This document shows positions 1 through 4,820 of a stretch of DNA of 11,478 nucleotides, in pieces. Numbering within the stretch: the first letter of the stretch is position 1; each line of letters starts with the position of its first letter. Source of the DNA: Candidatus Nomurabacteria bacterium RIFOXYD2_FULL_35_12 (GTDB taxonomy: Bacteria; Patescibacteriota; Minisyncoccia; Phycocordibacterales; UBA9973); the NCBI GenBank assembly GCA_001786365.1, contig MFWK01000026.1, positions 1 through 11,478 of the forward strand, written 5' to 3'. Made by a program: the position numbers and the translations under genes. The notes under the pieces are model-generated. The model did not search any database and had not been told where the DNA came from. It was given only the letters and a program-made list of their open reading frames with translations.

Positions 1-370
1 AAAAGGTAAAGAAATTTCTTACGCTTATACTGATGAAGAAAGAATTAAAATTGTTGGCAAAGGTGCAGATGTGAGTGATATAGAGGAGATAGAGACAGAT
101 GTTCCAGTCGAAGAAGTTGAAGAAGCACCAGAAGAAACTGCAAAGAAATCAAACAAAGTGCATGTTCAGCGCTTCAAAGGTCTCGGAGAAATGAATCCAG
201 AAGAACTCTGGGAGACGACGATGGACCCAATGCATCGCATTTTGAAGAAAGTAAATATAGATGATGCCGAAGAAGCAAATAAAATCTTTGACATCCTTAT
301 GGGCTCCGAAGTCCCTCCTCGCAAATCTTTCATTCAGTCTAATGCAAAATTAGCGGAGATCGATATTTAA
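1..370 (+). CDS. gyrB: DNA gyrase subunit B, C-terminal end (partial)
   Basis: Only the 3' end is present; the frame is open from base 2 and ends at TAA 368-370. GyrB is the ATPase/TOPRIM subunit of gyrase, which supercoils DNA with GyrA. The tail is diagnostic: QRFKGLGEMNPEELWETTMD, then a segment ending in LMGSEVPPRKSFIQ, and a C-terminus close to the usual NIDI (here EIDI). Before the RFKGLGEM block lies a strongly acidic, Glu/Val/Ala-rich linker of about 30 residues (roughly codons 24-52). It occupies the site where Gram-negative GyrB carries a large insertion. An ATG- or GTG-initiated gene starting at 71 would be an artefact, because homologous sequence (KGKEISYAYTDEERIKIVGK) lies upstream in frame. 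ParE is the alternative, but the C-terminus fits GyrB better. The gene converges with thrS across 1 nt. Confidence 0.92.
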   Translation, partial: KGKEISYAYTDEERIKIVGKGADVSDIEEIETDVPVEEVEEAPEETAKKSNKVHVQRFKGLGEMNPEELWETTMDPMHRILKKVNIDDAEEANKIFDILMGSEVPPRKSFIQSNAKLAEIDI

Positions 371-371
371 T

Positions 372-2123
372 TTATTTTTTAGCTTTTATTTCTTCTAAAA
401 ACTTTTTCAAAAGTTCTTCGGATGACATCTGACCTAGCTGACCTTTGTCTCTGGACTCTAGAGTTATCTTTTTAGCTTCTATTTCCTTATCACCGACGAC
501 AATCCAATACGGGATTTTGCTATTTTTTGCATTGCGGACTTTGGTGCCGAGGTTTAGGTCTGCATCGTCAAATTCTACGCGGATGCTGGCCTCCTTCAAC
601 AATTCATAAACTTTTTTTGCATATTCATTATGATTCTCTCGTACAGGAATTATTTTTACTTGCGTTGGTGAAATCCAAAGAGGGAAGTTTCCAGCAGTGT
701 GTTCAATCAATATAGACATAAATCTTTCAATCGAGCCCATGATAGCTGCGTGAATCATCACTATGCGTTCCTGTCCGCCTTTTTCATTAATACAATACAA
801 ATCAAAACGTTCCGGCATATTCATATCTAGCTGGATAGTGGCTACTTGGTGTTCTCGGCCGATGGCGTCTTTGGCCATAAAGTCTATCTTTGGTCCATAG
901 AAAGCCGCTTCGCCTACTGCTTCTATCGCTTTTTCTCCATTTTTATTTATTATTTTTCTCAATGCTTCTTCCGAATTCAGCCAGACTTCTTCGGTGCCGA
1001 GGTATGCTTTCATATTCTTTGGATCATGCAAGGAAAGGCGAGGTTTTAAAGTAAATCCAAAAGCACCATAAAAAGTTTGAACGATATTATAAATTTTTTC
1101 CATTTCTACTGTGGCGTCTTTTAGTCGGCAAAATACATGCGCGTCGTCTTGGGTGATGGAACGCACACGAGAGAGTCCGCTCAATTCTCCAGTCTGTTCA
1201 TCACGATAGACTTTTGTCGTGTTTGCATATCTTTGAGGAAGTTCTTTATAGCTCCATTGTTTTCGATTATAAATTTGCGTGTGGTGTGGGCAGTTCATTG
1301 GCTTCATTGCAAATTCATGTCCTTCGCGGGTATTTATTCTAAACAAATCATTTTTAAATTTTTCCCAGTGGCCGGATTTTTCGTAAAGTTCTTTTTTAGT
1401 TATGTGGGGTATATCTACTCTCTCGTATCCAACGGCTTCGCGTAGTTCCCATACGAAACCATCGAGTAAATCACGCACCATCGTGCCTTTTGGAGTAAAG
1501 AGGGGAAGTCCGGCGCCGACGAGTTCGGAAAATGTGAACAAGTCCATCTCTAGGCCGAGCTTTTTATGGTCTCTCTTTTCTGCTTCTGTGCGTTGTGCTA
1601 GAAATGCATCCAGTTCTGTTTTTGTTTCAAAAGCGATTCCGTAAATACGCGTGAGCATTTTATTTTTTTCATCTCCACGCCAGTATGCTCCAGCCACACG
1701 GTCGAGTTTGAAAGATTCCGGATCTATTTCTTTTGCAGGATTTTCCAAATGCCCACCTCGGCACAAATCTGTAAATCCTCCACAAGTAAATGCAGTTATT
1801 TTTTCTCCACGGCCTGCGATTTCATTTATGAGTTCAGCTTTGTATTCATTATTGAAGAATTTTAACGCTTCATCTTTACTCATTTCCTTGTGCTCCCAAG
1901 CCGTCCATTTTTGCAGTTTTTTCAGCATTCTGTCCTCTATTTTTTTTAAATCTTTATCTGTTATCTTTTCTGCACCGAAATCAATATCGTAATAAAAGCC
2001 ATTTTCTATAGCTGGTCCGAGGGTGAGCTTTATCTTATCAAATTTATATATATCTCCGACCGCTGACGCCATTAAATGAGCCAAAGTATGCCTCATATTG
2101 CCTAATTTATCTATTTTTTCCAT
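372..2123 (-). CDS. thrS: threonyl-tRNA synthetase lacking the TGS domain
   Basis: Class II aminoacyl-tRNA synthetase that charges tRNA-Thr in the cytoplasm. The N2 editing-type domain comes first, with HxxxH at residues 12-16 and a later TCGGFTDLCRGGH segment. The catalytic core has MKPMNCPHH (zinc Cys), the motif 2 region RDEQTGELSGLSRVR followed by TQDDAHVFC, and the motif 3 region MIHAAIMGSIERFMSIL. The anticodon-binding domain closes the protein. At about 583 residues it is shorter than E. coli ThrRS (642) because the N-terminal TGS domain is missing. The frame stays open to an ATG at 2180, but I chose the ATG at 2123. A minus-strand TATTAT (2131-2136) sits 7 nt before it, and the extra 19 residues would overlap the divergent promoter and leave 3 nt to the next gene. 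The motif 3 segment has Ala where family members commonly have Arg after the zinc-ligand His. Confidence 0.93.
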   Translation of the reverse strand: MEKIDKLGNMRHTLAHLMASAVGDIYKFDKIKLTLGPAIENGFYYDIDFGAEKITDKDLKKIEDRMLKKLQKWTAWEHKEMSKDEALKFFNNEYKAELINEIAGRGEKITAFTCGGFTDLCRGGHLENPAKEIDPESFKLDRVAGAYWRGDEKNKMLTRIYGIAFETKTELDAFLAQRTEAEKRDHKKLGLEMDLFTFSELVGAGLPLFTPKGTMVRDLLDGFVWELREAVGYERVDIPHITKKELYEKSGHWEKFKNDLFRINTREGHEFAMKPMNCPHHTQIYNRKQWSYKELPQRYANTTKVYRDEQTGELSGLSRVRSITQDDAHVFCRLKDATVEMEKIYNIVQTFYGAFGFTLKPRLSLHDPKNMKAYLGTEEVWLNSEEALRKIINKNGEKAIEAVGEAAFYGPKIDFMAKDAIGREHQVATIQLDMNMPERFDLYCINEKGGQERIVMIHAAIMGSIERFMSILIEHTAGNFPLWISPTQVKIIPVRENHNEYAKKVYELLKEASIRVEFDDADLNLGTKVRNAKNSKIPYWIVVGDKEIEAKKITLESRDKGQLGQMSSEELLKKFLEEIKAKK

Positions 2124-2130
2124 AGACTTT

Positions 2131-2136
2131 ATAATA
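2131..2136 (-). promoter_or_regulatory. -10 element of thrS promoter (leaderless start)
   Basis: Read on the minus strand this is TATTAT, 7 nt before the ATG at 2123. No good -35 is visible at 17 nt; the best is TTTCGC, part of a hairpin. The spacing implies a transcript starting at or next to the ATG, which supports the shorter thrS start. Confidence 0.45.
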
Positions 2137-2140
2137 TCAC

Positions 2141-2160
2141 ATTTCGCTTTTTTGCGAAAT
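2141..2160. repeat. inverted repeat between the divergent thrS and C39-like promoters
   Basis: Arms ATTTCGC (2141-2147) and GCGAAAT (2154-2160) enclose six T residues. The repeat lies where the -35 regions of both divergent promoters would be, so a protein bound here could affect both genes. It could also be a chance A+T-rich palindrome. Confidence 0.4.
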
Positions 2161-2171
2161 TTACAAGGTGG

Positions 2172-2177
2172 TATAAT
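2172..2177 (+). promoter_or_regulatory. extended -10 promoter of the C39-like gene
   Basis: TATAAT preceded by TGG (extended -10 form TGn), 6 nt before the ATG at 2184. The -35 is poor. A transcript would be practically leaderless, and no ribosome-binding site is present. Confidence 0.6.
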
Positions 2178-2183
2178 CATTTT

Positions 2184-2798
2184 ATGAAAAGTTTACCTAT
2201 AGATTTGAATACTTTTGCTTTTTTTCGGCGAGAAAAGGTTGATGGCAAGACCGTGCACAATCGTTGCGGACGAGATTTTCTTTTTTACGCGTTGGCTTTT
2301 TATTTTCCTGACAAATTTGGTGTGAACAAGATCACTGCTTATAATTTGGAGCATGAAGGACATTTTGGCGTGTCTGTTCCTTCATATTTAGCTTGGATGC
2401 AGATTCAATTTAGCAGAGTGCCAGAATATTTTAAGAAATTCGGTTTACAGCTCATCATTAATGACTACAAAATAAATTCCTTTTTTATTTTTGTGCGAGT
2501 GATTCTTTTTAGTCGCATTAGTTACGAGAATGCGATTCAAAATATTGAGAAGGTGGTTGATAGGGGTGAAGTGGCCGGAGTAGACATCTCCGTCGGCTAC
2601 GGAGGCTTGCTTGATCATGTTTTATTCGTTTATGGTTACGATGCCGAAAGTTTTTATGTCTTTGAAACGACAGAAACTCCTATTCAATATGAAAGTGTTG
2701 ATACGAGAAATCCACAAGTGATGAGAATTTCCAAAAAAGAAATTAAAAAAAGGTGGACCCATTTCGGCCGAGTCTGGAATGTGGTGAAAGTGGTATAA
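2184..2798 (+). CDS. C39-like (papain-fold) cysteine peptidase-type protein
   Basis: 204 residues with no signal peptide. The layout resembles bacterial C39-like/papain-fold domains. Near the N-terminus, HNRCGRDFLFYAL (Cys28 followed by Gly, opening a helix) matches the catalytic-Cys motif, with Asn where the oxyanion Gln usually stands. In the C-terminal half, LDHVLFVYGYD (His145) followed by a strand FYVFETTE matches the His strand and the strand that normally carries the third catalytic residue. That third position holds Glu161 rather than Asp or Asn, so activity is uncertain. Family proteins cleave peptides, often leader peptides or cell-wall-linked substrates, but the substrate here is unknown. 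The gene is transcribed alone, divergently from thrS. An inactive paralogue or unrelated fold is possible. Confidence 0.5.
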   Translation: MKSLPIDLNTFAFFRREKVDGKTVHNRCGRDFLFYALAFYFPDKFGVNKITAYNLEHEGHFGVSVPSYLAWMQIQFSRVPEYFKKFGLQLIINDYKINSFFIFVRVILFSRISYENAIQNIEKVVDRGEVAGVDISVGYGGLLDHVLFVYGYDAESFYVFETTETPIQYESVDTRNPQVMRISKKEIKKRWTHFGRVWNVVKVV

Positions 2799-2905
2799 TT
2801 ATCCGTTCCGACTTTAGGATTTATTCTTTCCACGCTTTCTGTCTCATATTTCAAAAAGGTTTGGAAGAAGGGGAGGAAATAAATTACCGTTTGAGTTAAG
2901 GGTTA

Positions 2906-2930
2906 AAAAGCAATATGCAAAAAATGTATT
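2906..2930 (+). repeat. A-rich hairpin repeat, copy 1
   Basis: AAAAAGCAATATGCAAAAAA followed by TGTAT. It repeats at 3063-3087 with three substitutions. The hairpin ATGCA-AAAAA-TGTAT contains a G-U pair where copy 2 has a G-C pair, so pairing potential is kept at the RNA level. Confidence 0.55.
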
Positions 2931-3019
2931 TTATTTTCAAGTTCATTATTACTGAAAAGTGAATTGAAGCATAAAGATGAAATTTAGTTATCCGGAATTT
3001 CCGGTTTACTGTCTTTTGG

Positions 3020-3053
3020 CGTGAATTTATAACGAAAGTAGACAAAATTCACG
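3020..3053. promoter_or_regulatory. CGTGAATTT inverted repeat upstream of the ArsR-type gene
   Basis: Arms CGTGAATTT (3020-3028) and AAATTCACG (3045-3053) are separated by 16 nt. The right-hand part, AAGTAGACAAAATTCACGGT, recurs exactly in front of the fic gene (3656-3675). The pair may bind a shared regulator or be a small dispersed repeat. Confidence 0.5.
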
Positions 3054-3062
3054 GTTCTGTTG

Positions 3063-3089
3063 AAAAAGCAATGTGCAAAAAATGCACAT
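3063..3089 (+). repeat. A-rich hairpin repeat, copy 2
   Basis: Second copy of the motif at 2906. The hairpin has perfect 7-bp arms, ATGTGCA (3071-3077) and TGCACAT (3083-3089), around AAAAA. It lies next to the CGTGAATTT element. Confidence 0.55.
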
Positions 3090-3104
3090 ACTGCTTTAAT
3101 AATA

Positions 3105-3136
3105 ACATTCCGACATTCTCAAGAATGTAAGAATGT
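3105..3136. promoter_or_regulatory. operator-like nested palindrome over the regulator's promoter
   Basis: Four ACATTCY half-sites are arranged as ACATTCC (3105-3111), ACATTCT (3113-3119), AGAATGT (3122-3128) and AGAATGT (3130-3136). The inner pair is a perfect palindrome with a CA spacer. The block fills the -35 and spacer region immediately before the TATAAT at 3139-3144. That placement is typical of an autorepressor site, so the adjacent winged-helix protein is the obvious candidate ligand (inference). Confidence 0.6.
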
Positions 3137-3138
3137 CG

Positions 3139-3144
3139 TATAAT
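3139..3144 (+). promoter_or_regulatory. -10 element of the ArsR-type regulator
   Basis: TATAAT lies 6 nt before the ATG at 3151. An earlier in-frame ATG at 3133 would be upstream of and overlapped by this hexamer, so 3151 is preferred. The intervening GGAGAG touches the ATG and is too close to act as a Shine-Dalgarno sequence. Confidence 0.6.
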
Positions 3145-3150
3145 GGAGAG

Positions 3151-3441
3151 ATGAAGAAAAATAATATAAAAAATACAAAGACGAGTAAGCAGTTGGAGAG
3201 GCATTTTAAAGGGGTTGCGAATCATCGCCGGATTGCGATATTAATGCTCGTGTTTAAGGATCCGGGGATTACATTGGAACAAATTGCAGAGAGCCTGGAT
3301 TGTAATTTTAAAACTATTTCTGAACACACTCGGCGTTTAGCTCAAGCTGGATTGCTCAACAAGTCGTACAGGGGACGCAAAGTGGAACATTCGGTTTCTC
3401 CCTATGGGCAAAGATTTTGTCTATTCATTCAGCAATTTTGA
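3151..3441 (+). CDS. ArsR-type winged-helix transcriptional regulator
   Basis: 96 residues and basic. A short Lys/Asn/Thr-rich tail is followed by a single winged-helix domain. VANHRRIAILMLVFKDPG forms helix 1-2, ITLEQIAESLDCNFKTISEH the helix-turn-helix with recognition helix, then RRLAQAGLLNKSYRGRKVEH the wing and SVSPYGQRFCLFIQQF the last helix. This order is that of ArsR/MarR-like DNA-binding proteins. No metal-binding ELCVCD-type Cys motif is present, and the only cysteines are isolated ones in DCNF and RFCLF, so the signal sensed is unknown. Matching four-half-site palindromes overlap its promoter and its stop codon, suggesting autoregulation (inference). It precedes the fic gene by 274 nt on the same strand and could regulate it. 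Confidence 0.75.
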   Translation: MKKNNIKNTKTSKQLERHFKGVANHRRIAILMLVFKDPGITLEQIAESLDCNFKTISEHTRRLAQAGLLNKSYRGRKVEHSVSPYGQRFCLFIQQF

Positions 3442-3479
3442 CATTCCGACATTCTTGAGAATGTAGGAATGTCATTTTT
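3440..3479 (+). terminator. terminator-like hairpin, mirror copy of the upstream operator
   Basis: Arms GACATTCCgACATTCT (3440-3455) and AGAATGTaGGAATGTC (3458-3473) form a 16-bp stem with one mismatch, followed by ATTTTT. It overlaps the stop codon of the regulator. Its 16-nt core is the reverse complement of the core upstream of the gene, so it may be both terminator and second operator. Confidence 0.6.
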
Positions 3480-3482
3480 GGG

Positions 3483-3502
3483 TACTTTAGTTGGGTAAAG
3501 TA
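3483..3502. repeat. TACTTTA hairpin, copy A
   Basis: TACTTTA (3483-3489), GTTGGG, TAAAGTA (3496-3502). The same stem with loop GTTTAG occurs at 4632-4651 after fic. In both places a G-rich stretch follows, then the exact 28-nt repeat. Confidence 0.6.
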
Positions 3503-3560
3503 GATGGGTAGGAGGATGGGGAGTTGGTGTTTAGACTCTAGTCCCTAGAACCTAATTCCG

Positions 3561-3588
3561 GGGTGGGGCTTTAAAATTTGAGCGAAAA
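3561..3588 (+). repeat. 28-nt exact repeat, copy A
   Basis: Begins GGGTGGGGCTTTAAAA and ends TTTGAGCGAAAA. It is identical to 4687-4714. This copy lies upstream of fic; the other lies upstream of the methyltransferase operon. Confidence 0.75.
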
Positions 3589-3636
3589 CGTGAAAATATG
3601 CTTTTTTATGATTTTTTCAGGGTTTTTTGCTATTTA

Positions 3637-3676
3637 TACCGTGAATTTAGGCTAAAAGTAGACAAAATTCACGGTA
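3637..3676. promoter_or_regulatory. 12-bp perfect inverted repeat upstream of fic
   Basis: TACCGTGAATTT (3637-3648) and AAATTCACGGTA (3665-3676) are separated by 16 nt and end two bases before the -35. A third CGTGAATTT (3691-3699) lies between the -35 and -10, so three half-sites crowd the promoter. A related pair lies at 3020-3053. Probably a regulator-binding array for fic (inference). Confidence 0.6.
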
Positions 3677-3678
3677 TC

Positions 3679-3707
3679 TTGACTTTTTAACGTGAATTTG
3701 TTATACT
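3679..3707 (+). promoter_or_regulatory. fic promoter, TTGACT-17-TATACT
   Basis: TTGACT (3679-3684), a 17-nt spacer and TATACT (3702-3707), with the ATG at 3716, 8 nt later. It is a good sigma-70-type promoter giving a leaderless message. It rules out the in-frame ATG at 3692, which lies inside the spacer. Confidence 0.7.
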
Positions 3708-3715
3708 TCTTTTGT

Positions 3716-4612
3716 ATGGCAATTTTAAATGAAACAAAACAAAAGATTGATGAACTCAAGCGAGAATATGATTCTTTAAAGAGAGACAAAGAATCTCTTT
3801 TAGATATTATCTTTGAAGCTGAACTTCCGGAATCGGTATCAAACTCAAATGCAATCGAAGGTTCTACACTCTCAATTGCAGAAACAGAAAAGATTTTGTT
3901 GGAGCTTGAGGTTTCTCGAGAAGTTTCAGTACGAGAAGTTTTTGAAGCAAAAAATCTTGCTCGTGTTTTTGAATATATAAAAAATAAAATTGGCGCAAAA
4001 AATATTGATAAAGAATGGATACTTTTTGTTCATAAAATGCTTATGACCAATATTCGCGATGATGTTGCCGGCAGATTTCGCAAGCAACATGAATACGTGC
4101 GAGTGAGTGATCACGTTGCACCCGCCCCAGAACATATTGAAGCGATGCTGTATGCTCTTGTTTTAGAATATTCCAGTGTTCACAATTTACATTTCTTGGA
4201 AAAGATTAGTCGTTTCCATTTGGAATTTGAACATATCCATCCTTTTAACGATGGAAATGGGCGCATGGGTCGCGTGATGATCAATTATCAATTGATGCAA
4301 TTAGGATTTCCGACAATTATCATTCGTGATAAAGAAAAGAACTTTTATTATGATTCATTCAAGGAATACAGAGATAGTAATAAAAAAAAGAATAATTTGA
4401 TGAACAAGGTTCTTTCTCTGGCGTTGATAGAATCTTTTCACAAGAGAATAACTTATTTAAAAGGACAAAACATTATTAGATTATCGGAATATGCAAAAAC
4501 AACAGGAGAAAAATCATCCGTGTTGTTAAACAAAGCGAAGCGCCAAACCATTCCGGCTTTTCGCGAAAAAGGTGTTTGGAAGATAGGTCAAGATTTTAAG
4601 ACAGTAAAGTAA
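3716..4612 (+). CDS. Fic/DOC family protein (AMP-transferase type)
   Basis: 298 residues from the ATG set by the promoter. Fic proteins transfer AMP, or less often other phosphate-containing groups, from nucleotides to Ser, Thr or Tyr of target proteins. The active-site loop HPFNDGNGRMGR is complete at 175-186, with catalytic His175 and phosphate-binding residues. An N-terminal coiled stretch (about 1-30) is followed by SNAIEG (44-49), which fits the (S/T)xxxE(G/N) inhibitory helix. This makes it a self-inhibited class II Fic protein needing no separate antitoxin. A C-terminal winged-helix-like segment, starting near IIRLSEYAKTTGEKSSVLLN, is common in large Fic proteins. No signal or membrane segment is seen. 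Targets are unknown. A separate promoter, operator-like repeats and the neighbouring regulator suggest individual control. Confidence 0.88.
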   Translation: MAILNETKQKIDELKREYDSLKRDKESLLDIIFEAELPESVSNSNAIEGSTLSIAETEKILLELEVSREVSVREVFEAKNLARVFEYIKNKIGAKNIDKEWILFVHKMLMTNIRDDVAGRFRKQHEYVRVSDHVAPAPEHIEAMLYALVLEYSSVHNLHFLEKISRFHLEFEHIHPFNDGNGRMGRVMINYQLMQLGFPTIIIRDKEKNFYYDSFKEYRDSNKKKNNLMNKVLSLALIESFHKRITYLKGQNIIRLSEYAKTTGEKSSVLLNKAKRQTIPAFREKGVWKIGQDFKTVK

Positions 4613-4652
4613 TTACTTTACTAAGATAAAGTACTTTAGTTTAGTAAAGTAA
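4603..4652. repeat. nested TTACTTTACT palindromes at the fic stop codon
   Basis: A perfect 20-bp palindrome with half AGTAAAGTAA (4603-4612) spans the fic stop codon. Its right half continues as TTACTTTACTAA (4613-4624), which pairs perfectly over 12 bp with TTAGTAAAGTAA (4641-4652). A third stem, TACTTTA/TAAAGTA (4632-4651), is nested inside. The stems exclude one another. It may act as a terminator, though no T-run follows, or as a multi-site protein-binding array. Confidence 0.6.
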
Positions 4653-4686
4653 CTGGGGTGAGATAAAGGTTTAGGGTGGAGGGGAA

Positions 4687-4714
4687 GGGTGGGGCTTTAA
4701 AATTTGAGCGAAAA
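4687..4714 (+). repeat. 28-nt exact repeat, copy B
   Basis: Identical to 3561-3588. Like copy A it follows a TACTTTA hairpin and a G-rich stretch. It precedes the methyltransferase operon by about 105 nt. A TATACT lies shortly after it (near 4720-4725) but no gene starts there. Confidence 0.75.
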
Positions 4715-4785
4715 ATGCTATACTTTTTGGAGTTTTTGGGGGGAGTTGAGGCTAATTAAAATATAAATTCTGAAAGTTTTTTCGT

Positions 4786-4814
4786 TTGAGTTTTTTAGTA
4801 GGGAGGAGTATGAT
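4786..4814 (+). promoter_or_regulatory. promoter of the restriction-modification operon
   Basis: TTGAGT (4786-4791), a 17-nt spacer and TATGAT (4809-4814), with the ATG at 4821 six nt on. This again predicts a leaderless message. The GGGAGGAG in the spacer is 12 nt or more from the ATG and would not be transcribed, so it is not a ribosome-binding site. Confidence 0.6.
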
Positions 4815-4820
4815 GGTTGT

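Larger units (their letters stand above)
2799..3150. other. gene-free intergenic region with three hairpin families
   Basis: No convincing gene lies here; a 15-codon frame at 2916 is the longest ATG frame noted and has no support. The region holds a duplicated hairpin motif (2906-2930 and 3063-3089), a CGTGAATTT/AAATTCACG inverted repeat (3020-3053) and the operator-like palindrome of the next gene (3105-3136). A short palindrome, TCCGGAATTTCCGG, also occurs near 2993-3004. A TATAAT preceded by TGG overlaps the previous stop codon (2794-2799) but has no downstream gene close by. Confidence 0.6.
3442..3715. other. gene-free region between regulator and fic
   Basis: No coding frame is convincing. 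After the terminator hairpin come a TACTTTA/TAAAGTA hairpin (3483-3502), a G-rich stretch, a 28-nt segment (3561-3588) repeated exactly before the next operon, T-rich DNA, and the CGTGAATTT elements plus promoter of fic. Confidence 0.6.

Noticed and set aside
2794..2799. TATAAT with TGG in front, as a promoter for an RNA in 2800-3100
   Set aside because: It overlaps the last codons and stop of the C39-like gene, has no -35, and no gene or defined RNA follows.
3133..3150. Upstream in-frame ATG for the ArsR-type regulator
   Set aside because: It overlaps the palindromic operator and precedes the TATAAT at 3139-3144, so it would not be on the transcript.
3692..3715. Upstream in-frame ATG for fic
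   Set aside because: It lies in the spacer of the TTGACT/TATACT promoter; the ATG at 3716 fits the expected transcript start.
3440..4714. CRISPR array
   Set aside because: Repeats are few, irregularly spaced and palindromic, without uniform spacers or cas genes.
4801..4808. GGGAGGAG as Shine-Dalgarno of the Dam-like gene
   Set aside because: It lies 12 nt or more from the ATG and inside the promoter spacer, so it would not be transcribed.
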